A stretch of 64,000 nt of DNA from Streptomyces sp. NBC_00425 (GCF_036030735.1 NZ_CP107928.1:3472001-3536000); one strand, 5' to 3'; positions 1-8,720 are shown, numbered from the stretch's first letter. The notes: generated from the sequence alone by a model not told the origin. Numbers and translations: made by a program.

Positions 1-39
1 CACGGACGCAGCGGAAAAACCTGCGGTTATGGTCGGAGA

Positions 40-672
40 ATGCAGAGCCGCCCGCCCGCCGCCCGCACGGGCCGTCCGCGCAGCGCCGCCGCGGACGCCG
101 CGATCCTGGCCGCGACGCGTGCGGCACTGGTCGAACTGGGCTGGTCGAAACTGACCCTGGGCGACGTGGCGACACGCGCCGGCGTCGCCAAGACGACGCT
201 CTACCGCCGCTGGGCCGGCAAGAACGAACTGGTCGTCGACGCGGTCGCGGAACTGTTCGACGAGCTCGAACTCCCCGACCGCGGCAGCCTCGCCGCCGAC
301 ATCGAGGGCGTGGTCCTGCAGTTCGCGGCGATCCTGGCCCGGCCGGAGGCCAAGAGCGGCCTGATGGCGGTCGTCGCCGAGTCCACCCGCGACGACGCGC
401 TGCGCGAGCGCATCCGCGCCTCCATCGTCGACCCGCAGAAGGATCTGGTCCTGGAGGGCCGCTCCCGGGCCCAGGTCCGCGGTGAGCTCCCCCCGGAGTC
501 CGACCCGGCCGAGGCCGCGCGCACCGTCGACCTCATCTTCGACGTGGTGGCCGGCGCGGTGGTGCACCGCACCCTGGTCAGCGCGGAACCCGCGGACGAG
601 GAATGGGTGCACGGCTTCACCCGGGTCCTGCTGCTGGGCCTGGCGTCGGCCTCCGGGCAGGCCGGGACCTGA
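40..672 (+). CDS. TetR-family transcriptional regulator
   Basis: This is a 210-residue regulator with an N-terminal TetR helix-turn-helix at about residues 20-65, visible as the LTLGDVATRAGVAKTTLYRRW segment around the recognition helix. The rest is an alpha-helical ligand-binding region of the type common in actinobacterial TetR proteins. It should act as a cytoplasmic repressor dimer; the ligand cannot be read from sequence. It converges on icmA, with 176 bp between the two stops, so it is not in an operon with that gene. It could still bind the palindrome upstream of icmA, but this is inference. The ATG at 40 is the first start after the window edge, and the promoter is largely outside the window. 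Confidence 0.88.
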   Translation: MQSRPPAARTGRPRSAAADAAILAATRAALVELGWSKLTLGDVATRAGVAKTTLYRRWAGKNELVVDAVAELFDELELPDRGSLAADIEGVVLQFAAILARPEAKSGLMAVVAESTRDDALRERIRASIVDPQKDLVLEGRSRAQVRGELPPESDPAEAARTVDLIFDVVAGAVVHRTLVSAEPADEEWVHGFTRVLLLGLASASGQAGT

Positions 673-848
673 CGGCAGCCGGCCCCCGCGCCGCAGCACG
701 GCCGGCGTCTGCCGACCCGGGCATGAAGGAGGGGCGGCGCCGGACCGTCAGCCGGTCCCGCGCCGCCCCGCCGCCACCGCTGCCGCTCGTGCCTTCGGCG
801 CGCCTTCGGTGCCCTTGATGTCTTCGGTGCCTTCGGCGCCTTCGGTGC

Positions 849-2549
849 TCAGAAGCCGGGCGGCTCCGTGTACACGCCCCACTCGTCCCGCAGCACGTCG
901 CAGATCTCGCCCAGGGTGGCCTCGGCGCGCACCGCGTCCAGCATGGGACCGATCATGTTGGCCCCGTCACGGGCGGCCGTCAGCATCGCCGCGAGGGCGC
1001 TCCGCACGGCCGGCTCGTCCCGGGCGGCCCTGCGTGCCCCGAGGGCCCGCACCTGCTCCCGCTCCACCTCGTGGCTGACCCGCAGGATCTCCAGGTCCCC
1101 GGTCACCGACCCGGTGTGCGCGTTGACGCCGACGACCCGCTTGTCCCCCTTCTCCAGGGCCTGCTGGTACTGGAAGGCCGACTCCGCGATCTCCCCGGTG
1201 AACCAGCCGTCCTCGATGCCCCGCAGGATGCCGGAGGTGATCGGACCGATCGGGTGCCGTCCGTCGGGGTGCGCCCGCAGCCCGCGCTCTCTGATCTGCT
1301 CGAAGATCTTCTCCGCGTCGGCCTCGATCCGGTCCGTCAGCTGCTCGACGAACCACGAGCCGCCCAGCGGGTCCGCCACGTTGGCGACGCCGGTCTCCTC
1401 CATGAGCACCTGCTGGGTGCGCAGCGCGATCTCGGCCGCCTGCTCGCTCGGCAGCGCGAGGGTCTCGTCGAGGGCGTTGGTGTGCAGCGAGTTGGTGCCG
1501 CCGAGCACCGCCGCTAGCGCCTCGACGGCCGTGCGCACCACGTTGTTGTACGGCTGCTGGGCGGTCAGCGAGACGCCGGCGGTCTGGGTGTGGAAGCGCA
1601 GCCACTGGGCCTTCTCGCTCCTGGCCCCGTAGACGTCCCGCATCCAGCGCGCCCAGATCCTGCGCGCCGCGCGGAACTTGGCGATCTCCTCGAAGAAGTC
1701 GACGTGCGCGTCGAAGAAGAAGGACAGCCCGGGCGCGAACACGTCGACGTCCAGCCCGCGGCTGAGCCCCAGTTCCACGTACCCGAAGCCGTCCGCCAGC
1801 GTGTAGGCGAGCTCCTGCGCGGCCGTCGCGCCGGCCTCACGGATGTGGTACCCGGAGACGGACAGCGGCTTGTAGGCGGGGATGCCGGCCGCGCAGTACT
1901 CCATCAGGTCGCCGATGAGGCGCAGGTGCGGCTCGGGCGGGAAGAGCCACTCCTTCTGGGCGATGTACTCCTTGAAGATGTCCGTCTGGAGCGTGCCGTT
2001 GAGGACGCCGGGGTCGACGCCCTGGCGTTCGGCGGCGACCAGGTACATGCAGAAGACGGGCACGGCGGGCCCGCTGATCGTCATCGACGTGGTGACCTCG
2101 CCGAGCGGGATGTCCTTGAACAGGACCTCCATGTCGGCGGCGGAGTCGATGGCGACGCCGCAGTGGCCGACCTCGCCCAGCGAGCGGCGGTCGTCGGAGT
2201 CGCGGCCCATCAGGGTCGGCATGTCGAAGGCGACGGAGAGACCGCCCCCGCCGTTGGCCAGGATCATCTTGTAGCGCTCGTTGGTCTGCTCGGCGTTGCC
2301 GAACCCGGCGAACTGCCGGATGGTCCAGGTGCGCCCGCGGTAGCCGGTGGGGTACAGGCCGCGCGTGAAGGGGTACTCCCCCGGCCAGCCGATCCGCTCG
2401 AAGCCGTCGTAGGCGTCACCGGCCCGCGGCCCGTACACCGGCTCCACCGGGTCTCCCGAGAGCGTGGTGAAGTCGGCCTCACGCTTGCGCGAAGCGTCGT
2501 ACCGGGCCTGCCAGCGACGGCGGCCCTCCTCGATGACGTCAGCGTCCAT
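849..2549 (-). CDS. icmA: Isobutyryl-CoA mutase large (catalytic) subunit
   Basis: This enzyme interconverts isobutyryl-CoA and n-butyryl-CoA using adenosylcobalamin. The 566 residues form the substrate-binding TIM-barrel half of the methylmalonyl-CoA mutase family. No cobalamin-binding DxHxxG domain is present, so a separate small subunit (IcmB) is needed; it is not in this window. Two residues separate isobutyryl-CoA from methylmalonyl-CoA mutase: Phe80 (in TIRQFAGF, where methylmalonyl-CoA mutase has Tyr) and Gln198 (in YIAQKEW, where it has Arg). Both are the isobutyryl type, so the assignment is specific. The start codon lies 7 nt from a 24-bp near-palindrome, and no clear Shine-Dalgarno is visible, so the message may be leaderless. 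It is the last gene of a minus-strand series MFS, MarR, DUF3817, icmA. Confidence 0.93.
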   Translation of the reverse strand: MDADVIEEGRRRWQARYDASRKREADFTTLSGDPVEPVYGPRAGDAYDGFERIGWPGEYPFTRGLYPTGYRGRTWTIRQFAGFGNAEQTNERYKMILANGGGGLSVAFDMPTLMGRDSDDRRSLGEVGHCGVAIDSAADMEVLFKDIPLGEVTTSMTISGPAVPVFCMYLVAAERQGVDPGVLNGTLQTDIFKEYIAQKEWLFPPEPHLRLIGDLMEYCAAGIPAYKPLSVSGYHIREAGATAAQELAYTLADGFGYVELGLSRGLDVDVFAPGLSFFFDAHVDFFEEIAKFRAARRIWARWMRDVYGARSEKAQWLRFHTQTAGVSLTAQQPYNNVVRTAVEALAAVLGGTNSLHTNALDETLALPSEQAAEIALRTQQVLMEETGVANVADPLGGSWFVEQLTDRIEADAEKIFEQIRERGLRAHPDGRHPIGPITSGILRGIEDGWFTGEIAESAFQYQQALEKGDKRVVGVNAHTGSVTGDLEILRVSHEVEREQVRALGARRAARDEPAVRSALAAMLTAARDGANMIGPMLDAVRAEATLGEICDVLRDEWGVYTEPPGF

Positions 2550-2556
2550 GCTTCGA

Positions 2557-2580
2557 ATTTACTAGGACGTCCAAGTAAAT
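2557..2580. promoter_or_regulatory. 24-bp near-palindrome, probable operator of icmA
   Basis: The left half ATTTACTAGGAC and right half GTCCAAGTAAAT are inverted copies with one mismatched pair out of twelve. The site sits 8-31 nt upstream of the icmA ATG, where the -10 element would lie (TAGTAA on the minus strand). A repressor bound here would block transcription. Size and symmetry fit a TetR-type dimer-of-dimers or similar operator. The cognate regulator is not identified; the TetR gene at 40-672 and the MarR gene at 3158-3667 are local candidates. Confidence 0.72.
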
Positions 2581-2717
2581 GTCGACAGCTGCAGGCAGGG
2601 ACGTCCGATGACGGGTGATCCCGGGGCGGCCCGGCCCGCCGCACAGGCCTCGCCCCGCCCGCGCGCGGAGAGAGAGCGGAGAGAGACCTGTGCGGCCGGA
2701 GAGCCGTGCGCCGGGGG

Positions 2718-3056
2718 CTACGCCTTGATGACCGCGGCGTCCTCGAACGCGGCCGCGGGGGCCAGCTCGCGGCTGATCCTGCGCTCCACGAAGAAGGCGG
2801 CCGTCGGGACGGTCCCGGCCAGCAGCACCCACAGCAGCTTGCCGACCGGCCACTTCGCCTTGGAGCCCAGGTCGAAGGCGAAGACGAGGTAGAGGACGTA
2901 GAGCCAGCCGTGCGCGAATCCGACGACGCGGGTGAAGTCCGCGGCCCCGTCGACGTCCAGGATGTACTTGGCGATCACGCCCAGACACAGCAGGACCAGC
3001 AGCACACCGGTGACATAGGCCAGGACGCGGTAGCGGGTCAGCACGCTCTTCTTCAT
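2718..3056 (-). CDS. DUF3817 small integral membrane protein
   Basis: This is a protein of about 112 residues with a charged N-terminus (MKKSVLTRYR) and three hydrophobic segments. They are followed by a basic end carrying the FFVERRISRE motif typical of DUF3817 proteins. The function is unknown; it should be a cytoplasmic-membrane protein. The ATG at 3056 was chosen because residues upstream of it in the open frame are arginine-rich and unlike the family. A GTG five codons earlier is possible. A second DUF3817 gene lies at 7575-7919. It lies between a MarR gene and icmA, all on the same strand. Confidence 0.82.
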   Translation of the reverse strand: MKKSVLTRYRVLAYVTGVLLVLLCLGVIAKYILDVDGAADFTRVVGFAHGWLYVLYLVFAFDLGSKAKWPVGKLLWVLLAGTVPTAAFFVERRISRELAPAAAFEDAAVIKA

Positions 3057-3157
3057 GCCGACGAGCGTAACGACCCGTTCCGGGAGATCTTGCCCCGGGT
3101 CGGCGCTCCCGGCGCGTCCGGTGCGGTGCCGGTCGAAGGCGTCGCCGGGGCGGCGGT

Positions 3158-3667
3158 TCAGTCCTCGTCGAAGTCGTGCGCGGCGACCCGCAGGGGCCGC
3201 AGCATCGCGAAGATCTCCCCGCACTCCTCCGCGTCGTACACCCCGAGCCCGAAGTCCATCGCCATCAGGTCGCGGGTGGCCGCCTCGACGACCTCGCGGC
3301 CCTTGCCGGTGATCACGGCGAGCGTGCCGCGGCCGTCGTTGGGGTTGGGGCGCTTGTCCACCAGACCCGACCTCACCAGCCGGTCCACGGTGTTCGTCAC
3401 CGAGGTGGGGTGCACCTGGAGCCGCTCGCCGATCTTGGACATGGTCAGCTCGCCCTCCTTGGAGAAGGTGAGCAGCACCAGCGCCTCGTAGCGTGCGAAC
3501 GTCAGCCCGTAGGGCTTGACCACCGCGTCCACCTCGGCGAGCAGGATCTGGTGCGCGCGCATGATCGAGGTGATCGCCGCCATGGACGGCACGTTCCCCC
3601 AGCGCTGCTTCCAGAGCTCGTCGGCGCGGGCGATGGGATCGAAGGCGAGGCTGAGCGGTTTCGGCAC
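3158..3667 (-). CDS. MarR-family transcriptional regulator
   Basis: This 169-residue winged-helix regulator has the MarR core at about residues 30-140: an N-terminal dimerisation helix, a recognition region around SKIGERLQVHPTSVTNTV, and the wing around KRPNPNDGRGTLAVIT. It would bind DNA as a dimer. It starts with GTG 11 bp after the MFS stop codon, so the two are probably co-transcribed and the MFS pump is a likely target or partner. A GGAGG sits unusually close to this start (1 nt), which leaves the exact start open. Confidence 0.9.
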   Translation of the reverse strand: MPKPLSLAFDPIARADELWKQRWGNVPSMAAITSIMRAHQILLAEVDAVVKPYGLTFARYEALVLLTFSKEGELTMSKIGERLQVHPTSVTNTVDRLVRSGLVDKRPNPNDGRGTLAVITGKGREVVEAATRDLMAMDFGLGVYDAEECGEIFAMLRPLRVAAHDFDED

Positions 3668-3678
3668 GCCTCCAGACC

Positions 3679-4935
3679 TTACCGGCCGGTCACATCGTGG
3701 TCAGCCCCGTCTCGCGTTTCGGTCCTCCGGACCTCCCGGGCCGTCAGGACGCAGCACAGCACCCCCAGCACGCCCGCCCCCGCGACGGTCCATGCCACCC
3801 CCGCCACCTCGGCGGCGACCCCCGCCAGCGCCATGCCGACGCCCTGGAAGGTCATCAGTCCGGCGGTGAGCAGCGTCATGGCCCGTCCGCGCAGCTCCTC
3901 GGGGACGTCCCGGACGATCCACTGGTCGAGGCCGAGGGTGTACGCCGACCCGGCCCCGGCGGCTACCAGCAGGAGCAGCGAGACGGCGAGGCCGGGGTGG
4001 AAGGCGTAGCCGAGGTAGGGCAGCACGGTGACGCAGGCCAGCGGGAGGGCGATCCGTTCGCGGGCGGCGGGCCGCAGCCGGGCTCCGGCGTACAGCTCGC
4101 CGGCGACCGTGCCGACCGGCAGCGCGCACATCAGCAGCCCCAGACCGACGGAGCCGACGCCGAGGTCGTCGGCGTACGGCGCGGACAGCGCCTCGGGGGC
4201 GACGGCGAACGTCGGCGGCACCCAGAAGAGCAGCAGCAGCGCCCGGGTGCGCCGGTCGGCGAGGACCCGCCGGGCGCCTTCGAGGGAGTCGGCGACCAGC
4301 GCCCCGCCGGTCCGCGCGCGGGCCGGGCGGCTGCGGGTGCCGAGGCGCAGCAGCGCGGCGGAGGCGAGGAAGGTGGCGACGGTCAGGAGGAGGGCCTGGC
4401 GCGGGGAGGCCACCGTGAGCAGCACGCCGCCGAGCCCGAAGCCGACGAGCAGGGCGCTCTGCGCGGTGATGCGCAGCAGGGAGCGGCCGAGGACGAACAG
4501 GTCGCCGTCGCCCAGGATGTCCGCGAGGGTCGCCATGCGGGTGCCCGCGAAGACCGGCGAGACCACGGCGAGGCAACAGCGCAGGGCGAGCAGGACCGCG
4601 AGGTGCGCGCCCGGGGCCGTCATGGGGAGCACGCACGCCGCGCACACCAGGTCGCAGCCGACCAGGACGCGCCGGGCCGGGAACCGGTCGGCGACGCCGG
4701 CCAGCAGGGTGCCGCCGACGACGTAGGGCAGGAAACCGAGGGCCCAGGCCAGGGCGCTCAGCAGGGGTGAGCCCGTCAGGTCGTAGACGAGGACGGTGAG
4801 CGCGATCTCGGCGACGATGACGCCGAGCATGGACAGCAGGTGGGCGGCGAAGACGGCCCGGAACTCGCGGACGGCGAAGACCCGGAGATATCCGGTGGGC
4901 GGGGCCTCGGCGGCGGCCGTCGTGACGTCTGACAT
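3679..4935 (-). CDS. MFS transporter, probable efflux type
   Basis: This is a 418-residue polytopic protein with about 12 hydrophobic segments, a central cytoplasmic loop, and the MFS loop signature ADRFPARRVLVG after the second segment. It resembles proton-coupled drug-efflux members of the family; the substrate is unknown. It is divergent from the ArsR-type regulator at 5022, with a perfect 7-2-7 palindrome in the shared promoter region. That arrangement usually means the regulator controls the pump. The MarR gene follows 11 bp downstream on the same strand. Confidence 0.88.
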   Translation of the reverse strand: MSDVTTAAAEAPPTGYLRVFAVREFRAVFAAHLLSMLGVIVAEIALTVLVYDLTGSPLLSALAWALGFLPYVVGGTLLAGVADRFPARRVLVGCDLVCAACVLPMTAPGAHLAVLLALRCCLAVVSPVFAGTRMATLADILGDGDLFVLGRSLLRITAQSALLVGFGLGGVLLTVASPRQALLLTVATFLASAALLRLGTRSRPARARTGGALVADSLEGARRVLADRRTRALLLLFWVPPTFAVAPEALSAPYADDLGVGSVGLGLLMCALPVGTVAGELYAGARLRPAARERIALPLACVTVLPYLGYAFHPGLAVSLLLLVAAGAGSAYTLGLDQWIVRDVPEELRGRAMTLLTAGLMTFQGVGMALAGVAAEVAGVAWTVAGAGVLGVLCCVLTAREVRRTETRDGADHDVTGR

Positions 4936-4975
4936 GCAGGGCAGCGTGCTGGGGCGCGGGCGGACGGCCTAGAGT

Positions 4976-4991
4976 TTCGGCCAGGGCCGAA
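4976..4991. promoter_or_regulatory. Palindromic operator candidate in the MFS/ArsR divergent promoter
   Basis: TTCGGCC, two bases, then GGCCGAA form a perfect inverted repeat midway between the divergent starts at 4935 and 5022. An outer CGGAC/GTCCG pair at 4961-4965 and 4993-4997 extends the symmetry. A plus-strand -10-like TAGAGT (4970-4975) directly abuts and overlaps the edge of the palindrome. Confidence 0.55.
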
Positions 4992-5021
4992 TGTCCGCCG
5001 GACGGGTGAGGGGAGGGGTGC

Positions 5022-6017
5022 GTGTCCTCGCGTCTGCACTTCGGGGAGGAGGACTTCCTGCGCTGCCGCTTCGCGGTGTCCCCGCTGTGGGAGACGCAGG
5101 AGGTCGCGCGCACGCTCAAGCGGCCCGACCGGCACGGCTACCACACGCCCTGGCTGCGCCGGATCCGCACGGCGGCCTCGGCGCTCGACCTGACGGGGCT
5201 GTGGCTCGTCATGCCGCGCCGGGGTCACTCCCCCGACTGGCTGTGTCCGCCGCCGCTCGGACCCGCGGCCGGGTTCGAGGAGGAGATCGCCGCCGTGCGG
5301 GCCGCGGACCCGCGAGCCGCCCGGGAGGACACCGCCCGCTCGCTGGCGGACACCCCCGGCGCACTGGCCTCGCCGCAGGGGCGGGCCTGGCTGGCGGATC
5401 CGGAACGGATGATCCGGGAGCTCGCCGACGTGCTGGAGGAGATCTGGCGCACCCTGCTCGCGCCGGACTGGCCCCGGCTGCGCGCCCTGCTGGAGGCGGA
5501 CGTCGTCTTCCACTCCCGCCGCCTCGCCGAGGTGGGCCTGGGCGGGCTGCTGCCGGAGATCAACCGCCGGTGCGGCTGGCGGGCCGGCACGCTGACCGTC
5601 GCCTCGAACGGCGAGCACGAGCGGCATCTCGGCGGCCAGGGGCTGGTGCTGATGCCGAGCGTGTTCTCGTGGCCGGACGTGGTGAGCGGCTTCGACCCGC
5701 CCTGGCAGCCCACGCTGGTCTACCCGGCGCGGGGCATCGCGGGTCTGTGGAGCGACCCCGCCGACCGTGCGCAGCGTCTTCCCGACGCGCTCGTGCGGCT
5801 GCTCGGCCGGGGGCGGGCCGCCGTGCTCGGCGCGCTCGACGATCCGGCGAGCACGTCGGCCCTGGCGCACCGCCTCGGGCTCGCCCCGTCGTCGGTCTCC
5901 GCGCACCTGGGCGTGCTGCGCGAGGCGGGGCTGCTGGTGTCCCGCCGCTACGGCCACCAGGTGCTGTACGAGCGGACGCCGCTGGGCATCGCGCTGGTGT
6001 CGGGCGACGCTCATTGA
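5022..6017 (+). CDS. ArsR-type winged-helix regulator with long N-terminal domain
   Basis: This 331-residue protein has a large N-terminal region (about 1-250, of the kind common in Streptomyces ArsR-like regulators) and a C-terminal winged helix at about 255-325. The recognition helix lies in LAHRLGLAPSSVSAHLGVLREAGLL, and the wing contains SRRYGHQVLYERTPLG. The N-terminal part probably senses a ligand, but none can be named. The GTG at 5022 is preceded by GAGGGGAGGG. It is divergent from the MFS transporter, its likely target. Its stop codon is immediately followed by what appears to be the end of an IS200/IS605 element, so the extreme C-terminus may have been set by that insertion. Confidence 0.85.
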   Translation: MSSRLHFGEEDFLRCRFAVSPLWETQEVARTLKRPDRHGYHTPWLRRIRTAASALDLTGLWLVMPRRGHSPDWLCPPPLGPAAGFEEEIAAVRAADPRAAREDTARSLADTPGALASPQGRAWLADPERMIRELADVLEEIWRTLLAPDWPRLRALLEADVVFHSRRLAEVGLGGLLPEINRRCGWRAGTLTVASNGEHERHLGGQGLVLMPSVFSWPDVVSGFDPPWQPTLVYPARGIAGLWSDPADRAQRLPDALVRLLGRGRAAVLGALDDPASTSALAHRLGLAPSSVSAHLGVLREAGLLVSRRYGHQVLYERTPLGIALVSGDAH

Positions 6018-6159
6018 AGTTCTCCCCTCCCTTCGCAAGCTCAGGAAGGGGATTCCTGCCTACATCGCTGCGGCGGGTTTGACGGTGTTGCCCGCCCTGC
6101 GACCGCGCCTTCCGGCGGCCTCTGAGATGGCCTTCACCTCCCCCGTAGACGGGGGAGCA
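6016..6159 (-). mobile_element. Probable IS200/IS605 (tnpB) right-end scar
   Basis: Reading the minus strand, about 30 codons end in a stop at about 6060. They encode a Gly/Arg/Ala-rich tail (GEVKAISEAAGRRGRRAGN) that I recognise, from memory, as the usual C-terminus of Streptomyces TnpB proteins. It is followed by the hairpin-rich segment typical of the element's right end. Three stems are visible: CCCCTCCCTTC/GAAGGGG (6025-6052, one mismatch), GGCGGG/CCCGCC (6072-6096) and CTCCCCCG/CGGGGGAG (6138-6157). No tnpB body, tnpA or left end is present; coding sequence for a metalloprotease begins at 6170. In intact elements this right-end segment also specifies the omega RNA scaffold. The tip lies directly after the stop codon of the ArsR-type gene. 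Confidence 0.6.
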
Positions 6160-6169
6160 CTGGCCGAGA

Positions 6170-7150
6170 TCAACGGTAGAGGCTGCGCAGGCCGAGGACG
6201 TCGCCCTTGCCGAGGGTGCGGGCGCTCGTGGAGCAGGCGAACGAGCTCGCGAACATGGTGAGGTTCTCGTGTCCCGGGCCGGAGTGGGCGAGGCCGAAGA
6301 CGTGCCCGGCCTCGTGCGTGGCGACGCTGCGGAGGTCGTACGCGCGCGTGCAGGCGCCGGACGGGTCGTCGGTGAACGCGTAGTCGTGGGTGTTGAAGCG
6401 GACGTCGGCCTCGAGCAGTTCCTCCGGCCCCCCGCCGGGCGCCGGGCGGCTCCAGGAACAGGTGGTGGCGACGGCGTCGCCGCCGAGATCGCCCGTGTCC
6501 CAGACGCTCAGGCCGTCGGGGCGCATACAGCGGGACTCCCGGTCGATGTCGGCCTTGCTGGAGGTGGTCGACAGATAGCGGGCCCTCGCTGCGACCCGGT
6601 CGTCGAGACCGCAGTCGTTGCGGCTGGCGGTGATGGTGGCGACGGCCTCCTCGAAGGCCTGCCTGGCCTCGGCCCGGGAGATTCCGCCGGGCAGGTGACC
6701 GTCGCCGAGGAACCACTCGTACGTGCCGTACTCCTTGCGGCCCGCGGTGGCGTAGGCGGTGTCGGCGCAGGGGGCGGGGGCGTCGGCGCGGCCGCCCCGG
6801 ACGGCCTCGGTGCGGGCCGCCTCGTAGGAGTAGGAGACGGTGCCGTCGGCGGCGACCGTCAGGGTGAAGCCGTGCGCCGACCCGTCCGCGGTGAGGGCGT
6901 CGACGCTGACCGTCGTGCCGGGTCCGGGCACCGCCAGGCCCGCGCCGTCGTGGGTGACCACGCGTCCGACCGCGGGACAGTCGAGCACCGAGGAGCCGGC
7001 GGGCAGGTCCTCGACGGTGAGCTCGCCACGAGCGAGCGAGCAGGCGGGCGTCCGGGGCGCCTGGCCCACGCAGAGCACCGCCAGTGTCACCGCCAGGAGG
7101 AACGCCGTGATCGCCCTGCCGGGTTGGTCCGGCCCGCGCCGCCCTGCCAC
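6170..7150 (-). CDS. Secreted matrixin-like zinc metalloprotease
   Basis: This is a 326-residue protein with an N-terminal signal sequence (basic start, then a hydrophobic stretch at about residues 13-30). The C-terminal catalytic region contains the zinc-binding motif HEAGHVFGLAH (HExxHxxGxxH) followed by LTMFAS, which can supply the Met-turn of metzincins. It should hydrolyse peptide bonds outside the cell. The GTG at 7150 has GGGGAG at good spacing. Upstream on its strand, TAGTGT (near 7205) could be the -10. Its 3' end lies about 10 bp from the IS200/IS605-like scar. Confidence 0.8.
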   Translation of the reverse strand: MAGRRGPDQPGRAITAFLLAVTLAVLCVGQAPRTPACSLARGELTVEDLPAGSSVLDCPAVGRVVTHDGAGLAVPGPGTTVSVDALTADGSAHGFTLTVAADGTVSYSYEAARTEAVRGGRADAPAPCADTAYATAGRKEYGTYEWFLGDGHLPGGISRAEARQAFEEAVATITASRNDCGLDDRVAARARYLSTTSSKADIDRESRCMRPDGLSVWDTGDLGGDAVATTCSWSRPAPGGGPEELLEADVRFNTHDYAFTDDPSGACTRAYDLRSVATHEAGHVFGLAHSGPGHENLTMFASSFACSTSARTLGKGDVLGLRSLYR

Positions 7151-7263
7151 CGCACACTCCCCTTCGACACCGCGACGACGCGCGGAACATGATCGACCGG
7201 GGAGACACTAGTCATGCGGCGCAGGCCGGACCCCCGCCGATCCGCACCCTTTCGGGGGACTGA

Positions 7264-7279
7264 CCGGACGGGCGTCCGG
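7264..7279 (-). terminator. Stem-loop after the DUF77 gene
   Basis: CCGGACG, two bases, then CGTCCGG form a perfect inverted repeat 5 bp beyond the stop of the DUF77 gene, consistent with a Streptomyces-type terminator lacking a T tract. Confidence 0.5.
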
Positions 7280-7284
7280 GGCGG

Positions 7285-7578
7285 TCACGGCGCGAGATGC
7301 CGCTCCACGGTCGCCACCTTCGAGGTGAGGCCGTCCGTCACGCCGGGGCGGATGTCCGCCTTCAGGACGAGGGAAACGCGCGGGGCGCGTGCCTCGACGG
7401 CGGCGACGGCCCGCCGGACGACGTCCATCACCTCGTCCCACTCGCCCTCGACGGAGGTGAACATGGCGTCGGTGCGGTTCGGCAGGCCGGACTCGCGGAC
7501 CACCCGAACGGCGTCGGCGACGTACTCGCCGACGTCCTCGCCGACACCCAACGGGGTGATGGAGAAAGCGACGATCAT
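7285..7578 (-). CDS. MTH1187/DUF77 family (thiamine-binding-like) protein
   Basis: This 97-residue protein begins [20 protein letters not shown], the typical start of the MTH1187/YkoF-like ferredoxin-fold family, whose members form tetramers and in some cases bind thiamine or related ligands. It is cytoplasmic; a specific role is not known. The ATG at 7578 overlaps the TGA of the upstream DUF3817 gene as ATGA, so the two are translationally coupled. The longer open frame upstream has no family similarity and was not used. Confidence 0.85.
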   Translation of the reverse strand: MIVAFSITPLGVGEDVGEYVADAVRVVRESGLPNRTDAMFTSVEGEWDEVMDVVRRAVAAVEARAPRVSLVLKADIRPGVTDGLTSKVATVERHLAP

Positions 7579-7919
7579 GCGTTCACGACGCCTTCCTTGC
7601 GGGCGCGGGAGGCGATGACGGCGTCCACCGACTCGCGGCGCAGCCTGCGCTCGGCGAAGAAACCGCCGGTCGGCAGGACCGCGAGGACGAAGTACAGGGC
7701 CGCGGTGTTCCGGGACCACTTGGTGCGGTACCAGGCGTCGGCCCAGAACAGCAGGTACAGCAGGAACAGCACGGCGTGGACCCAGCCCATCACGGGCACG
7801 GCGTCGAAGTCCGTGGTCCGCTTCAGCACCGAGCAGACCAGCAGCAGGAGGAACGACACGGCCTCCGGGGCGGAGACCAGGCGCAGGCGGCGGAGGGCGG
7901 AGGCGGTCTTCAGGTCCAC
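7575..7919 (-). CDS. DUF3817 small integral membrane protein (second copy)
   Basis: This 114-residue protein has three hydrophobic segments and the C-terminal [11 protein letters not shown] motif shared with the DUF3817 protein at 2718-3056. The two are clearly paralogous in layout but diverged in sequence. The GTG start at 7919 follows AAGGTGA. It is the first gene of a two-gene unit with the DUF77 gene (ATGA overlap) and is divergent from the AIM24 genes across a long imperfect palindrome. The function is unknown. Confidence 0.83.
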   Translation of the reverse strand: MDLKTASALRRLRLVSAPEAVSFLLLLVCSVLKRTTDFDAVPVMGWVHAVLFLLYLLFWADAWYRTKWSRNTAALYFVLAVLPTGGFFAERRLRRESVDAVIASRARKEGVVNA

Positions 7920-7956
7920 GGGTCACCTTCGGGTGGGTACGGCGATGGGCAGGGCG

Positions 7957-7998
7957 GTTTGTGAATGGACGCACAAGCGTTCGTCCATTGTGACAAAC
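7957..7998. promoter_or_regulatory. Long inverted repeat in the DUF3817/AIM24 divergent region
   Basis: The left arm GTTTGTGAATGGACG (7957-7971) and right arm CGTCCATTGTGACAAAC (7982-7998) are inverted copies. GTTTGT/ACAAAC and ATGGACG/CGTCCAT match perfectly and a two-base bulge lies between the blocks. It sits between divergent starts at 7919 and 8081. Likely an operator for a dimeric regulator acting on one or both directions. The nearest regulator gene is the MarR gene at 10273. Confidence 0.6.
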
Positions 7999-8080
7999 GG
8001 TCCCCCTAAGGGTGCGTTCAGGGTCTTGCTCCACCTCCGGGTGCTGTTCGGCGCACCCGTCCGGCCGATACCTTCGCCCC

Positions 8081-8719
8081 GTGGCGATGTTTCGACTCCA
8101 AGGCAGCAAGGTGCTCGCCGTCGACATGACCGGCGACGCCGTGAAGGCGAAGAACGGCTCGATGGTCGCGTACGACGGGCAGATGGCCTTCAAGAAGCTC
8201 AGCGGCGGCGGTGAGGGCATCCGGGGCATGGTGACCCGGCGGCTCACCGGCGAGCAGATGACCGTGATGGAGGTGAGGGGGCAGGGCACCTGCTGGTTCG
8301 CCGACCGCGCCTCCGAGATCAATCTGGTGCAGCTCCGGGGCGACAAGCTGTTCGTCGAGTCGAGCAACCTGCTCGCGACGGACGCCGGCCTGCGGACGGG
8401 CACCAGCTTCACCGGGGTGCGCGGCGCGACCCAGGGCAACGGGCTGTTCACGACGACCGTCGAGGGCACCGGCCAGGCGGCGATCACGTCGGACGGGCCG
8501 GCCGTGGTGCTGCGCGTCAGCCCGCAGTACCCGCTCACCGTCGACCCCGGCGCCTATGTCGCACACCAGGGCAACGTCCGGCAGTCCTTCCAGTCGGGGG
8601 TGACGTTCCGCACATTCCTGGGCGAGGGCGGCGGCGAGGCCTTCCAGATCCGCTTCGAGGGGGACGGCCTGGTGTACGTCCAGCCGAGCGAGCGCAACAC
8701 GATCGCGGGGGACGTGTGA
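8081..8719 (+). CDS. AIM24 family protein, first of three tandem copies
   Basis: This protein of about 212 residues has the AIM24 / TIGR00266 beta-rich fold. Its glycine-rich strands and repeated motifs ([39 protein letters not shown]) recur in the next two genes. AIM24-family proteins are widespread; the mitochondrial member affects inner-membrane organisation, and bacterial roles are poorly defined. A -10-like TACCTT ends exactly 6 nt before the GTG at 8081, suggesting a leaderless message from that GTG; an ATG at 8087 is the alternative. It is the first gene of a tight three-gene unit. Confidence 0.87.
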   Translation: MAMFRLQGSKVLAVDMTGDAVKAKNGSMVAYDGQMAFKKLSGGGEGIRGMVTRRLTGEQMTVMEVRGQGTCWFADRASEINLVQLRGDKLFVESSNLLATDAGLRTGTSFTGVRGATQGNGLFTTTVEGTGQAAITSDGPAVVLRVSPQYPLTVDPGAYVAHQGNVRQSFQSGVTFRTFLGEGGGEAFQIRFEGDGLVYVQPSERNTIAGDV

Positions 8720-8720
8720 G

